From Planctomycetota bacterium (lineage in GTDB: Bacteria > Planctomycetota > JAJSAM01 > JAJVHW01): 57,600 nucleotides of DNA. Shown here in pieces: positions 17,185-27,339 of this stretch; positions within the stretch are counted from its first letter, which is position 1; each line of letters starts with the position of its first letter. Made by a program: the position numbers and the translations under genes. The stretch spans positions 1-57,600 of the forward strand of contig JAJVHW010000041.1 in NCBI GenBank assembly GCA_022072415.1, in the 5' to 3' direction. Under the pieces are notes generated by a model. That model had not been told where the DNA came from, ran no database searches, and saw nothing but the letters and a program-made list of their open reading frames with translations.

Positions 17185-17939
17185 CAGAGCACCGTGAGCA
17201 CTTCTGCCCCCGTTGCACGGATGGCCACCGTATGTTCAAAATGGGCGGAAAGAGTACCGTCGCGGGTCACGACGGTCCAGCCATCCCCGAGCACCTTCGT
17301 GTCGTGGCCCCCGAGGTTGAGCATCGGCTCGATGCAGATCGCCATGCCCGGCTTGAGGGTCCGGTCGTGGCGGCGCACCTCGGAATCGACGTAGTTCGGG
17401 ACCGACGGGTCCTCGTGCATCTTCTTGCCGATGCCGTGGCCGGCGTACTCGCGGACGATCCCGTAGCCGCGCTCGTCGGCGAGGGTCTGGACCGCGCGGC
17501 CGATGTCGGTCAGCCGCGCCCCGGGGCCGCAGGCCGCGATGGCGCGGTCCAGGCACTCCCGGCAGGTGTCCACCAGGCGCTGCGCCTCGCGGGAGACCTT
17601 CCCCACCGGGATGGTGAGCGCGGCGTCGCCGACGAAGCCGTCCAGGCGCGCGCCGACGTCGAACCCGAGGATGTCGCCTTCCTTCAGGCGGTACTTCCCG
17701 GGGATCCCGTGGACGACCTGTTCGTTGACGGAGAGGCAGGTGCTCGCCGGGAAACCGCGGTAGCCCTTGAACTCCGGCGTCGCGCCGCGGGAGCGGATGA
17801 TCTTCTCCGCCTCCGCGTCGAGCTCGGCGGTCGTCACGCCGGGCTTCACGGCCGTGCGGGCCCACTCGAGGACCTCGGCGACGACGCGCCCCGCGCGCCG
17901 CATCGCGGCGAACTCCGCATCGCTCTTGATCGAGATCAT
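17184..17939 (-). CDS. map: Type I methionine aminopeptidase
   Basis: AAMRRAGRVVAEVL...FDVGARLDGFVGDAA...YAGHGIGKKMHEDPSVPNY. Confidence 0.96.
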   Translation of the reverse strand: MISIKSDAEFAAMRRAGRVVAEVLEWARTAVKPGVTTAELDAEAEKIIRSRGATPEFKGYRGFPASTCLSVNEQVVHGIPGKYRLKEGDILGFDVGARLDGFVGDAALTIPVGKVSREAQRLVDTCRECLDRAIAACGPGARLTDIGRAVQTLADERGYGIVREYAGHGIGKKMHEDPSVPNYVDSEVRRHDRTLKPGMAICIEPMLNLGGHDTKVLGDGWTVVTRDGTLSAHFEHTVAIRATGAEVLTVL

Positions 17940-18508
17940 CGGGGGCCGGCCCCGGCGGCGCGCTGGAGGCGCGCCCACACGTCCTCGGGAGAGCCCGTCC
18001 CGTTGACCACGCGGAGGAGCCCGGCCCGCTCGTAGTACGCGCGGAGCGGCTCGGTCTGCGAGGTGTAGACGTCCAGGCGGCGGAGGATCGTCTCGCGGGT
18101 GTCGTCGGTGCGGCCGGTGTCGCGGCCTCGCTTCAGCATCCGCTCGATGAGTTCGTCGCGGGGCACGTCGAAGAGGCACACGTGGGCGAGCGACGAACCT
18201 CGCGAACCGAGCAGGCCGGCCAGGTAGGCGGCCTGGGCCACGGTGCGCGGATAGCCGTCGAGGAGGAACCCGCGCGCGCAGTCCGCCGCGGCGAGCCGCT
18301 CGGCCACGACGCCCTCCATCGTGCCGTCGTCCACGAGCGCGCCCGACTCGATGATCGCCTTCACGCGGCGGCCGAGGTCCGTGCCGCCGGCGGCCGCGGC
18401 GCGGAGCATGTCGCCCGTGGAGATGTGGGGCACGGAGAGGGCCTTCGCCAGGCGCACGGCCTGGGTGCCCTTCCCGGCCCCGGGGGGTCCGAGGAATACG
18501 ATCCGCAT
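17936..18508 (-). CDS. adk: Adenylate kinase
   Basis: MRIVFLGPPGAGKGTQAVRLAKALSVPHISTGDMLRAA; short LID form. Confidence 0.96.
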   Translation of the reverse strand: MRIVFLGPPGAGKGTQAVRLAKALSVPHISTGDMLRAAAAGGTDLGRRVKAIIESGALVDDGTMEGVVAERLAAADCARGFLLDGYPRTVAQAAYLAGLLGSRGSSLAHVCLFDVPRDELIERMLKRGRDTGRTDDTRETILRRLDVYTSQTEPLRAYYERAGLLRVVNGTGSPEDVWARLQRAAGAGPR

Positions 18509-18527
18509 CGTGCCGCCGCCGCCGCCC

Positions 18528-19913
18528 TCAGCGGGCGGGGCCCCCCTTCATGAAGCCCTCGTAGTTCCGCATGAGGAGCTGCGCATTCATGCGGTCCACG
18601 AGGTCCAGGGCCACGGCCACCACGATCAGGATCGACGTTCCGCCGAGGAGCCCCGCCGCGTTCCGGCTGATGCCGGCGAACGACGACACGACGTCCGGGA
18701 CGATGCTGATGAGCGCGAGGAAGAAGCACCCCGCCAGCGTCAGACGCGCGAGCGTGTCGGCGAGGAAGTCCTGCGTCGCCTTGCCCGGCCGGATGCCGGG
18801 GATGAACGCCCCGTGCTCCTTCATCGTCTTCGCGAGCTCGGACGGCTGGAACATGAGCTGCACCCAGAAGAAGCTGAAGAAGAAGATCAGCGCCACGTAG
18901 CCGACCGTCCACATCCAGCTCGTGTGGCCCGCGAACATCTGCTCGCCGAGGGGCCAGTCGAGGAGGCTCTTCCCGAAGATCATCCCCGGGAACGCCATGA
19001 GCGTGGACGCGAAGATCACGGGCATCACGTTCGCCTGGTTCACCTTGAGCGGCATGTAGTGCTTCTGGCCGCCGTAGACGCCGCGGCCGCGCACCATGCG
19101 GGCGTACTGCACCGGGATGCGGCGGCTCCCCTTGGTGACGTAGACCACCGCGAGGGAGATGCCGAGGTAGAGCCCGATGAAGAGCGCGAGCTTCAGGAAC
19201 GCCGCCGCGCGGGCCTCGTCGGGGTTCGACGTGCCTCCGGGCCCGGCGAGGTCCTGCCAGAGCGACACGAAGCGGGACAGGATGCCCGCCATGATGAGGA
19301 GCGAGATGCCGTTCCCCACGCCGTGCTCCGTGATCTGCTCGCCGATCCACATGAGGAAGATCGTGCCGCACGTGAGCGCGAGGATCGCCGGCACGTAGAA
19401 CCCGACGAAGAACCCGGGGAACCCTTCGTAGGAGGAGTGCAGGACGACGTCGCCGGCGATGCCGTACGTGGCGGGGTTCAGCACCACGCCCTCGATCATG
19501 AAGATTCCCTGCAGGACGGCGATCGGGATCGTGCCCCATCGCATCCACTGGTTGAGCTTCTTCTGGCCCTGCGAGCCCTCCTTGACCATCTGCTCGATGG
19601 AGGGGACGACCTTCGCGAGGATGCTGAAGATGATCGAGCTCGAGATGTACGGCATGATCCCGAGGCTGAAGATGCCGAAGGAGAGGACGTCGCCCGCGGA
19701 GAGCACGCCCATCAGGTTGAGCAGGCCGCCCAGCGCGCCGCCGCCGCCGCCCCGCTCCTCGATGTCCCTGTGGATCTCGAGGATGCGGTGCATGGAGATC
19801 CCGGGGAGCGGGACCTGGTATCCCAGGCGGTAGACGAAGATGAACGTCAGCGTGAGGACGATCCGCTTGCGCAGGTCCTCCACCTTGAAGACGTTCAGTG
19901 CCTTCTGGAACAT
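18528..19913 (-). CDS. secY: Protein translocase subunit SecY
   Basis: MFQKALNVFKVEDLRKRIVLTLTFIFVYRLGYQVPLPGI; multi-TM. Confidence 0.97.
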   Translation of the reverse strand: MFQKALNVFKVEDLRKRIVLTLTFIFVYRLGYQVPLPGISMHRILEIHRDIEERGGGGGALGGLLNLMGVLSAGDVLSFGIFSLGIMPYISSSIIFSILAKVVPSIEQMVKEGSQGQKKLNQWMRWGTIPIAVLQGIFMIEGVVLNPATYGIAGDVVLHSSYEGFPGFFVGFYVPAILALTCGTIFLMWIGEQITEHGVGNGISLLIMAGILSRFVSLWQDLAGPGGTSNPDEARAAAFLKLALFIGLYLGISLAVVYVTKGSRRIPVQYARMVRGRGVYGGQKHYMPLKVNQANVMPVIFASTLMAFPGMIFGKSLLDWPLGEQMFAGHTSWMWTVGYVALIFFFSFFWVQLMFQPSELAKTMKEHGAFIPGIRPGKATQDFLADTLARLTLAGCFFLALISIVPDVVSSFAGISRNAAGLLGGTSILIVVAVALDLVDRMNAQLLMRNYEGFMKGGPAR

Positions 19914-19971
19914 CCGCGCTCCTGGGACGGGCCGGGGGGTGCGTCGCGGCCGGGGCCGCGGCGCGCCTCCG

Positions 19972-20439
19972 TCAGGCCTTCTCCGGCCCGCACTTGGCCG
20001 CGATCACGACCGCGGAACCGCCGGCGTCCTCGATCTTCTTCCGCGCAGACGAGCTGAACGCGTGCGCGTGCACCTCGAGCTTCGCCGCGAGCTCCCCGTT
20101 GCCGAGGATCTTCAGCAGCTTCGCGGAGCGCGGGAGCAGTCCCGCCTCCTTCAGCACGTCCGGCGTGACCGGCTTCCCGGCGAAGTCCGCGAGGCGGTCC
20201 ACGTTGACCACCTCGTAGCTCACGCGGAAGAGCGAGTTCCGGAACCCGCGCTTCGGCAGGCGCCGGATGAGGGGCATCTGGCCGCCCTCGCGGTGGAGCA
20301 GGCCGCCGAAGCCCGTGCGGGACGCGGCGCCCTTGCTGCCGCGGCCGGACGTCTTGCCGTTGCCGGAGCCGGAGCCACGGCCGACGCGGCGCTTGAACTT
20401 GCGCCCCACGTCCACGCCGACGACCTTCGCGATGTCCAT
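19972..20439 (-). CDS. rplO: 50S ribosomal protein L15
   Basis: KRRVGRGSGSGNGKTSGRGSKG; start at 20439 overlaps rpsE stop. Confidence 0.95.
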   Translation of the reverse strand: MDIAKVVGVDVGRKFKRRVGRGSGSGNGKTSGRGSKGAASRTGFGGLLHREGGQMPLIRRLPKRGFRNSLFRVSYEVVNVDRLADFAGKPVTPDVLKEAGLLPRSAKLLKILGNGELAAKLEVHAHAFSSSARKKIEDAGGSAVVIAAKCGPEKA

Positions 20440-20948
20440 CACAGCGTCACTCCGCGGAGAGCCTCGGCCTGCGACTGCAGGCGAAGCTGGAACAGCCCGT
20501 CCATCGTGGCGCGCACCACGTTGACGGGGTTGGTGGAACCGTAGTTCTTGGTCAGGATGTCGTGCACGCCGACCGCCTCCAGCACGGCGCGTACCGCAGG
20601 ACCGGCGGTGACGCCGGTTCCGGGCGAGGCGGGCTGGATGTAGGTCTCCGTGGCGCCGAAGCCGCCGCGCACCGCGTGCGGGACCGTCTTCCCGACGAGC
20701 GGGATCCGGACCAGGCGCTTCTTCGCGTCCTTGACCGCCTTCTCGACGGCCACGGGCACTTCCTTGGCCTTCCCGAAGCCGTAGCCGACGACCCCCTGGC
20801 CGTCGCCCACCACCACGAGGACGCTGAAGGAGAACCGGCGCCCGCCCTTCACGACGGTGGCGCACCGGTTGACCTTGACGACGCGCTCGACCGACAGGTT
20901 GACGCTGTCGGACTGCACGTACACGGGCTTGTCCGCAAGAACGCTCAT
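20439..20948 (-). CDS. rpsE: 30S ribosomal protein S5
   Basis: [45 protein letters not shown]. Confidence 0.97.
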   Translation of the reverse strand: MSVLADKPVYVQSDSVNLSVERVVKVNRCATVVKGGRRFSFSVLVVVGDGQGVVGYGFGKAKEVPVAVEKAVKDAKKRLVRIPLVGKTVPHAVRGGFGATETYIQPASPGTGVTAGPAVRAVLEAVGVHDILTKNYGSTNPVNVVRATMDGLFQLRLQSQAEALRGVTL

Positions 20949-20964
20949 CGCTTCTCCGTTCCGA

Positions 20965-21318
20965 TCAGAACTCGAGCCCTGCCGCGCGGGCCGCGTCCGC
21001 GAGCGCCTTCACGCGCCCGTGGTAGCGGTAGCCCGCCCGGTCGAAGGCGACCTTCCGGATGCCCTTCTCCGCGGCGCGCCGGGCGATGTCCTCGCCGACC
21101 GCCTTCGCGCCGCTCATGCCGGCGCCGGGGACCTTCATCGCCAGGGTGGACGACGCGCACAGCGTCACGCCGCGATCGTCGTCGATGACCTGGGCGTAGA
21201 TCTGCATGTGGCTGCGGTGCACCGACAGGCGCGGACGCTCCGCGCTGCCGGAAAGCTTCCCGCGGATGCGCCGGCGACGGCGCATCTGCATCTCGCGCTT
21301 CTTGATCTGACGCTGCAT
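20965..21318 (-). CDS. rplR: 50S ribosomal protein L18
   Basis: [31 protein letters not shown]. Confidence 0.96.
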   Translation of the reverse strand: MQRQIKKREMQMRRRRRIRGKLSGSAERPRLSVHRSHMQIYAQVIDDDRGVTLCASSTLAMKVPGAGMSGAKAVGEDIARRAAEKGIRKVAFDRAGYRYHGRVKALADAARAAGLEF

Positions 21319-21324
21319 GGTTCC

Positions 21325-21870
21325 TTACCCGCCGCTCGCGAAGGACTTGCCGGCCTTGCGCTCCACCTGCTCGCCCTCGTAGCGGACGCCCTTGCCGTTG
21401 TACGGCTCCGGCGGGCGCAGCTTGCGGACGACCGCGGCGAACTGCCCGACCGCCTGGCGGTCGGCGCCGCTCACGACCACGCGCGTGGCCGAGGGGAGGT
21501 CCACCTGGAGGCCGGCAGGCACGTCCAGGAAGATCTCGTTGGCGAAGCCCACCTTCAGGGCGAGCTTCTTCTGCTTCATCGCTGCCTGGTAGCCGACGCC
21601 CTGGATGTCGAGCGTGCGGCTGAACGGGGTCACGACTCCGCGGACCGCGTTGGCGAGCGTCGCGCGGACCGTGCCGTGGCTGGCGCGCTCCTGCTTGCTC
21701 CCGCCGCCGCGGGCCACGGTCACCGTGTCGCCCTCGATCTTCACCGAGATCGAGCCGGGGACGGCGATCGTCAGCGACCCCTTCGGCCCCTTCACGGTGA
21801 CCGAACCGGCGGCCGCGACGACGCTGACGCCCTTCTCCAGCTTGAGCGACTTCAGTCCGATGCGTGACAT
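21325..21870 (-). CDS. rplF: 50S ribosomal protein L6
   Basis: MSRIGLKSLKLEKGVSV...TVKGPKGSL...RPPEPYNGKGVRYEGE. Confidence 0.97.
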   Translation of the reverse strand: MSRIGLKSLKLEKGVSVVAAAGSVTVKGPKGSLTIAVPGSISVKIEGDTVTVARGGGSKQERASHGTVRATLANAVRGVVTPFSRTLDIQGVGYQAAMKQKKLALKVGFANEIFLDVPAGLQVDLPSATRVVVSGADRQAVGQFAAVVRKLRPPEPYNGKGVRYEGEQVERKAGKSFASGG

Positions 21871-21874
21871 GGCT

Positions 21875-22270
21875 TCACCACACCCTGCAGAGGATTTCGC
21901 CGCCGGCGTTCTTCTGCCGGGCTTCCCGGTCGGAGATCACGCCCCGGTCGGTGGAGAGGACGAAGATGCCCTGGCCGTTGACCGGCCCGGCCACCTCCGC
22001 GGCGCCCTTGTAGATCCGGCGCCCGGGGCTCGACACGCGATCGATGCCGCGGATCACCCGCTCGCCTTCCGCGCCGAACTTCAGCGTGAGGCGGAGCAGC
22101 GGGCGCGCGCCGGCTTCGATGCGCATCCAGTCCGAGATGAAGCCTTCGCGCTTCAGCGCGTCGGCGATGCCCTGCTTCAGGCGCGAGTGCGGGATGTCCA
22201 CCGTGCGGCGGCGGATCACGTTCGCGTTCCTGACGCGGGTGAGCATGTCTGCGATGGGGTCGGTCAGCAT
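21875..22270 (-). CDS. rpsH: 30S ribosomal protein S8
   Basis: MLTDPIADMLTRVRNANVIRRRTVDIPHSRLK. Confidence 0.97.
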   Translation of the reverse strand: MLTDPIADMLTRVRNANVIRRRTVDIPHSRLKQGIADALKREGFISDWMRIEAGARPLLRLTLKFGAEGERVIRGIDRVSSPGRRIYKGAAEVAGPVNGQGIFVLSTDRGVISDREARQKNAGGEILCRVW

Positions 22271-22285
22271 GTGGTTCTCCCCGCC

Positions 22286-22471
22286 CTACCAGGACGCCTT
22301 CCGCACCCCGGGGATCTCCCCGCGGTGGGCCATGTTCCTGAAGCAGATGCGGCAGACCTGGAACTTGCGGTAGTACGCCCGCGCCCGGCCGCAGAGGTTG
22401 CAGCGGTTCCTGTGCTGCGTGCTCTTGCGGGGCGGCCTCGCGGACTTGACTCTCTGTGACGTCTTCGCCAA
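22286..22471 (-). CDS. rpsN: 30S ribosomal protein S14 type Z
   Basis: [40 protein letters not shown]. Confidence 0.96.
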   Translation of the reverse strand: MAKTSQRVKSARPPRKSTQHRNRCNLCGRARAYYRKFQVCRICFRNMAHRGEIPGVRKASW

Positions 22472-22482
22472 GGTCGGATCTC

Positions 22483-23025
22483 CTACTTGTCGCGGAAGGG
22501 CATGCCGAACAGCCGCAGCAGTTCCAGCGACGCCTTGGGGTTGCTGTTCCGGACTCCCAGGGTGATGTTCATCCCCTGGAAGTGCTCCACCTTGTCGGCT
22601 CGGATCTCCGGGAACACGATCTGGTCCTGGAGGCCCATGGAGTAGTTGCCGGCCGCGTCGAACGAGTTCGGCCGGAGCCCGCGGAAGTCGCGGATGCGCG
22701 GGATCACCACGCTGATCAGCCGGTCGAGGAACTCGTACATGCGGGCGCCGCGCAGCGTCACGACGGCGCCGACGACGTCGCCCTCGCGCACGCGGAAGTT
22801 CGACACGGACTTGCGGGCCTTCGTGAGCATCGGCCGCTGCCCCGTGATCGCGGCGAGGTCGGCGACGACCGCGTCCGTGAACTTCGGGTTCTCGCGGCCC
22901 TTGCCGACGCCCATGCTGACGACGATCTTCTCGATCTTCGGCACGGCCATCACGCTGCGGTAGCCGAAGGCCTGGACCATCTTCGGGACCACGTCGTTCT
23001 TGTACTTGTCGCGCAGGCGCGCCAT
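22483..23025 (-). CDS. rplE: 50S ribosomal protein L5
   Basis: [20 protein letters not shown]...[21 protein letters not shown]. Confidence 0.97.
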   Translation of the reverse strand: MARLRDKYKNDVVPKMVQAFGYRSVMAVPKIEKIVVSMGVGKGRENPKFTDAVVADLAAITGQRPMLTKARKSVSNFRVREGDVVGAVVTLRGARMYEFLDRLISVVIPRIRDFRGLRPNSFDAAGNYSMGLQDQIVFPEIRADKVEHFQGMNITLGVRNSNPKASLELLRLFGMPFRDK

Positions 23026-23028
23026 GGC

Positions 23029-23367
23029 TCAGCTCCCGTTCCCGGCCTTCGCGGCCTTGCGGACGATCCTGTCGCCCGAGCGCTCGGCGCGGGACAGGCG
23101 GACGGGCTTGCCGTCCTCCGCCACGAGCATCACGCGGGACGCCGGGACCGGCGCCTCGCGCCGCAGCACGCCGCCCTGCGGGTGGCGCTGCGAGCGCTTG
23201 AGGTGCTTCGTGCGGATGTTGCAGCCCTCGACGGTGACCGTGCCGGAGGCGCGGTCCACGGCGATGACCTTGCCGCGCGTCGGGCCCTTGGCCTCCTCGC
23301 GGCGCTTGCGGTGGTGGGCGGAGGCGAGGATCTGCACCTCGTCCCCGATCCGGATCGTGGCTCCCAT
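23029..23367 (-). CDS. rplX: 50S ribosomal protein L24
   Basis: [17 protein letters not shown]...[28 protein letters not shown]. Confidence 0.93.
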   Translation of the reverse strand: MGATIRIGDEVQILASAHHRKRREEAKGPTRGKVIAVDRASGTVTVEGCNIRTKHLKRSQRHPQGGVLRREAPVPASRVMLVAEDGKPVRLSRAERSGDRIVRKAAKAGNGS

Positions 23368-23369
23368 GT

Positions 23370-23738
23370 TCAGACGACCTCCGCCGCGAGGCTGACGATC
23401 TTCATGAAGTTCTTCGCGCGGAGCTCGCGCGCGACGGCGCCGAAGATGCGCGTGCCCTTCGGGTTGCCGTCGTTGTCGATGACGACCATCGCGTTGCTGT
23501 CGAAGCGCACGTACGAACCGTCCTCGCGGCGGACGGCCTTGCGCGTGCGGATGACGACGCCGCGGACGACGTCGCCCTTCTTGACGGCGCCGTGGGGCAG
23601 GGCCCGCTTGACGGAGCAGACGATCACGTCGCCCACCGAGCAGGTCTTGCGGTTGCCGGAGCCGAGGACGCGGATGCACCGGGCGATCTTGGCCCCCGTG
23701 TTGTCCGCGACGTCGAGCATCGTGTGGAGCTGGATCAT
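23370..23738 (-). CDS. rplN: 50S ribosomal protein L14
   Basis: [40 protein letters not shown]. Confidence 0.97.
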   Translation of the reverse strand: MIQLHTMLDVADNTGAKIARCIRVLGSGNRKTCSVGDVIVCSVKRALPHGAVKKGDVVRGVVIRTRKAVRREDGSYVRFDSNAMVVIDNDGNPKGTRIFGAVARELRAKNFMKIVSLAAEVV

Positions 23739-23744
23739 CGGTCC

Positions 23745-24101
23745 TCACTCCTTCCCCGAAGGACGGCCCGAGTCCTTCGTGCGGCCGGTGGCGGCCTCGA
23801 CCGAGGCGTCGATGTCGGCGTGCTGCACGCCGCCGTCGCCCTTCCGGACGATGCGGACGAGGCGCCAGTTCTTCAGCTTCGAGAGCGGGCGCGTCTGCTC
23901 GATCTCGACCTCGTCGCCGACGCGCGCCGTGTTCCCGGCGTCGTGGGCGTAGTACTTCGAGTGCCGGCGGATGTACTTGCCGTACAGGCCGTGCTTCACC
24001 ATGCGGCCCTGGCGGACCACGATGGTGTCCTTCATCTTCGCGGAGGTCACCGTGCCCGTCACGACGGACCGGCCCTCCCGCTTCGGCGTGCTTTCGCTCA
24101 T
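23745..24101 (-). CDS. rpsQ: 30S ribosomal protein S17
   Basis: VVTGTVTSAKMKDTIVVRQGRMVKHGLYGKYIRRHSKYYAHDAGN. Confidence 0.95.
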   Translation of the reverse strand: MSESTPKREGRSVVTGTVTSAKMKDTIVVRQGRMVKHGLYGKYIRRHSKYYAHDAGNTARVGDEVEIEQTRPLSKLKNWRLVRIVRKGDGGVQHADIDASVEAATGRTKDSGRPSGKE

Positions 24102-24115
24102 CTTCGGGTCTCCGC

Positions 24116-24331
24116 TCAGGCCTTCGCCGTCTTCCGGACGATGCCCAGGCGCCGCTCGCGCAGCACCGTCATCATCCTGGCCACCTGCCGGCGCATGGCC
24201 CGCAGCTTCGAGGGGTCTCCGGCCTTCTCGCTCCCCCTGCGGAAGCGAAGGTTCCAGATCTCCTTCTGCAGCGCCGCCACCTCGCGGCGGAGGTCCTCGT
24301 CGGCGCGCTCGCGCATCTCCTCTGCGGTCAC
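24116..24331 (-). CDS. rpmC: 50S ribosomal protein L29
   Basis: GTG start overlapping rplP stop; MRERADEDLRREVAALQKEIWNLRFRR. Confidence 0.93.
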   Translation of the reverse strand: MTAEEMRERADEDLRREVAALQKEIWNLRFRRGSEKAGDPSKLRAMRRQVARMMTVLRERRLGIVRKTAKA

Positions 24332-24744
24332 AGCTTGTGCCTCCTCTTGGCGAGGCGCACCCGCACCGGCAGCTTGTGCGCGATGCGGTTGAGCGCCACC
24401 TTGGCCTTGGCTTCGGCCACCCCGCCCACCTCGAAGATGACGGTGCCGGGGCGGACGACCGCGACCCACTCCTCCACGTCGCCCTTGCCGGTGCCCATGC
24501 GGACCTCGGCCGGCTTCGCGGTGACGGGCTTGTGCGGGAAGACGCGCGTCCACAGGCGGCCCTCGCCGCCGAGGTAGTGGGCGCACGCGACGCGGCCCGC
24601 CTCGATCTGGCGGCTGGTGATCCAGCCGCGCTCGAGCGACTGGACGCCGAACTCGCCGAACGACACGGCGTTGCAGCGCGACGCCTTCCCGCGGACCTTC
24701 CCGCGGTGCTGCTTCCTGCGCTTGACGCGGACTGGCTGGAGCAT
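24328..24744 (-). CDS. rplP: 50S ribosomal protein L16
   Basis: MLQPVRVKRRKQHRGKVRGKASRCNAVSFGEFGVQSLERGWITSRQIEAGR. Confidence 0.97.
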   Translation of the reverse strand: MLQPVRVKRRKQHRGKVRGKASRCNAVSFGEFGVQSLERGWITSRQIEAGRVACAHYLGGEGRLWTRVFPHKPVTAKPAEVRMGTGKGDVEEWVAVVRPGTVIFEVGGVAEAKAKVALNRIAHKLPVRVRLAKRRHKL

Positions 24745-24747
24745 GTC

Positions 24748-25398
24748 TTACCTCGACCTCTGGAGGGGCGCGCCGCGGCGGATCATCCCCTTGTAGATCC
24801 AGATCTTCACGCCGATGCGCCCGTACGTGCAGCGCGCCTCGGCGAACCCGTAGTCGATGTCCGCCGACAGCGTCGTCAGCGGGATCGAGCCCTTCAGGGC
24901 CTTCTCGACGCGGGCGATCTCGGCCCCGCCGAGGCGGCCCGCGATGCGGATCTTGATGCCCTGGGCGCCGCGCTCCATCGTGAGCTGGAGGGCGCGCTTC
25001 AGCGTGCGCCGGAAGGACGCCCGCTTCTCGAGCTGCTCCGCGATGCCCTCCGCGACGAGCTGCGCGTTGAGCTCGGGGCGAGTGACCTCGTGGATGTTCA
25101 GGGTCACGGACTTGCCGGTCAGCTTCTCAAGCTGCTCCTTCAGCTTGTCCACCTTGACGCCCTTGCGCCCGATCAGCACGCCGGGGCGGGCGCAGTGCAC
25201 GAGGACCATCATCTGGTCCGCCTTGCGCTCCACCTCGACCTTCGGGATGCCGGCGAAGTAGTACTCCTCCTTCACGAACCGGCGGATCTTCTCGTCCTCG
25301 ATCAGGAAGCGCCCGCACTCCTTCTTGGAGAACCAGCGCGAGTTCCAGTCGCGGGTGACGCCGACGCGGAAGCCGTTCGGGTGGATCTTCTGTCCCAT
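24748..25398 (-). CDS. rpsC: 30S ribosomal protein S3
   Basis: MGQKIHPNGFRVGVTRDWNSRWF; KH domain. Confidence 0.97.
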   Translation of the reverse strand: MGQKIHPNGFRVGVTRDWNSRWFSKKECGRFLIEDEKIRRFVKEEYYFAGIPKVEVERKADQMMVLVHCARPGVLIGRKGVKVDKLKEQLEKLTGKSVTLNIHEVTRPELNAQLVAEGIAEQLEKRASFRRTLKRALQLTMERGAQGIKIRIAGRLGGAEIARVEKALKGSIPLTTLSADIDYGFAEARCTYGRIGVKIWIYKGMIRRGAPLQRSR

Positions 25399-25403
25399 GG
25401 GGG

Positions 25404-25865
25404 CTACTCCTTGCTCCCGGTTTCCTGCGCCTTGCGGGACGCGTCGACGCGCGCCCGGCGGCTGCGGTCGGCCCCGCCGCGGCTGCGGCGCGCCTTCGAC
25501 TCGCGCTCGGCCAGCACCACCGACAGGTGGCAGTAGCGCGAGAGCAGCGGGAAGATCTGGCCGCGGGCGCGGATCTTGAACCGCTTCGCGGTGGGTCCCG
25601 AGTCGGCGCGGACCTCGACGACGTGCAGGCGGTTGTGGTCCACGGAGTCGTCGAGCTGCGCGTTCGCGAGCGCGCTGAGGACGACCTTCGTGAGCATGGG
25701 CGCCGCGCGCTTCGTGCAGAAGCGCAGCGTGTCCAGCGCCTCGCCGACCGGCTTGCCGCGGATCAGGTCCGCGACGTACCGGGCCTTGCGCGGCGACATC
25801 GGCGCGCCGCGGTGCACCGCGCGGAAGCTCTTCCCGGCCTCGCCGGAACTGGTGGTCTTCGTCAT
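25404..25865 (-). CDS. rplV: 50S ribosomal protein L22
   Basis: PRKARYVADLIRGKPVGEALDTLRF. Confidence 0.96.
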   Translation of the reverse strand: MTKTTSSGEAGKSFRAVHRGAPMSPRKARYVADLIRGKPVGEALDTLRFCTKRAAPMLTKVVLSALANAQLDDSVDHNRLHVVEVRADSGPTAKRFKIRARGQIFPLLSRYCHLSVVLAERESKARRSRGGADRSRRARVDASRKAQETGSKE

Positions 25866-25881
25866 GGGGTTCCTCCCGGGC

Positions 25882-26163
25882 TCAGGCGCCCGGCGCCTCC
25901 GCCTTCTTCAGCGTGTGGCCGCGGAAGAGGCGCGTCGGCGCGAACTCTCCGAGCTTGTGCCCCACCATCTCCTCGGTGACGAAGACGCGGGCGAAGCCCT
26001 TGCCGTTGTGCACCGAGAACGTGTGGCCCACGAAGTCCGGGATCACCGTGCACTGCCGGCGCCAGGTCTTCAGCGGCTCGCGGTTGCTCGTCTGCTTCTG
26101 CTTGCGGACGCGCGCCCACAGGCGCTCGTCCACGAACGGACCCTTCTTGGTCGATCTCGACAT
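25882..26163 (-). CDS. rpsS: 30S ribosomal protein S19
   Basis: [16 protein letters not shown]...[34 protein letters not shown]. Confidence 0.97.
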   Translation of the reverse strand: MSRSTKKGPFVDERLWARVRKQKQTSNREPLKTWRRQCTVIPDFVGHTFSVHNGKGFARVFVTEEMVGHKLGEFAPTRLFRGHTLKKAEAPGA

Positions 26164-26184
26164 GAGGTTCTCCCGTGCCCGCCG

Positions 26185-27012
26185 TTACTTGGTCCGCCGG
26201 CGGATGATGAGCGCGTTGCTCGCGCGCTTCGGCTTCCGCGTCTTGCCGCCCTTGGCCGACTTGCCCCAGGGCGACACGGGCGGGCGTCCCGCGCCGGTGC
26301 GGCCCTCGCCGCCGCCGTGCGGGTGGCTGTAGGGGTTCATGGCGGAGCCGCGCACCTCGGGCCGGCGGCCCTTGTGGCGCATGCGTCCCGCCTTGCCCCA
26401 CCGGACGAGGTTCCAGTCCACGTTGCCGATCTGCCCGATCGTGGCGCGGCAGTCCTCGGGGACCATGCGCATCTCGCCCGACGGCAGGACGAGCTGCGCG
26501 TAGCCGTTGTCGCGGCCCGCGTACTGGATCTGCGCGCCGGCGGCGCGGCCGAGCTGGCCGCCGCGGCCGGGCCGCATCTCGACGTTGTGGACGAAGAGGC
26601 CGACGGGGATGTCCTTCAGCGCCTTGCAGTTGCCCGGGCGGGGCTCCGCCTGGGGACCGGACATGACGTCCTGGCCGGGCTGGAGGCCGCGGGGCGCGAG
26701 GATGTAGCGCTTCTCGCCGTCCTTGTAGTGGAGCAGGGCGACCAGGGCCGACCGGTTCGGGTCGTACTGGACGCTGTGCACCTTCGCCGGCACGCCGTCC
26801 TTGTCGCGCATCCAGTCGATGACGCGGTAGCGGCGCTTGTGTCCGCCGCCGCGGCGGCGGGACGTGATGTGGCCGTGGTGGTTGCGGCCGCCGGTCTTCG
26901 CGAACGGCTCGAGCAGCGAGCGCTCGGGCGTGTCGTGCGTGATCTCCGAGAAATCGGAGACGGACGAGTTGCGCCGCCCGGCCGACGTCGGCTTGTGGAC
27001 CCGGATACCCAT
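26185..27012 (-). CDS. rplB: 50S ribosomal protein L2
   Basis: [21 protein letters not shown]...[20 protein letters not shown]. Confidence 0.97.
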   Translation of the reverse strand: MGIRVHKPTSAGRRNSSVSDFSEITHDTPERSLLEPFAKTGGRNHHGHITSRRRGGGHKRRYRVIDWMRDKDGVPAKVHSVQYDPNRSALVALLHYKDGEKRYILAPRGLQPGQDVMSGPQAEPRPGNCKALKDIPVGLFVHNVEMRPGRGGQLGRAAGAQIQYAGRDNGYAQLVLPSGEMRMVPEDCRATIGQIGNVDWNLVRWGKAGRMRHKGRRPEVRGSAMNPYSHPHGGGEGRTGAGRPPVSPWGKSAKGGKTRKPKRASNALIIRRRTK

Positions 27013-27041
27013 CTGATCAGCTCCCGTTGGCTCCGTCGTTC

Positions 27042-27335
27042 CTAGAAGAGCTCGATCGCGTCGCCCGCGCGCAGGCGCACGTAGGCCTTCTTGCGCGAGG
27101 CGAGCTCGACCATGAGCTGCTTGCGCCCGCTGCGGCGCGCCTTGACCTTGCCCTTGCGGTTCGCGGTGTTGACCGAGAGGACCTTCACGTTGAAGAGCTT
27201 CTCGATGGCGTTCTTGATCTGCACCTTGTTGGCCGCCGGGTGGACGTCGAACACGTAGGTGTTCGACCGGTCCAGGGCCGACGTGGCGCGCTCGGTGATG
27301 AGCGGCTTCCTGACGACGTCGTAGATCCCGATCAT
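27042..27335 (-). CDS. rplW: 50S ribosomal protein L23
   Basis: [50 protein letters not shown]. Confidence 0.95.
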   Translation of the reverse strand: MIGIYDVVRKPLITERATSALDRSNTYVFDVHPAANKVQIKNAIEKLFNVKVLSVNTANRKGKVKARRSGRKQLMVELASRKKAYVRLRAGDAIELF

Positions 27336-27339
27336 CGCG

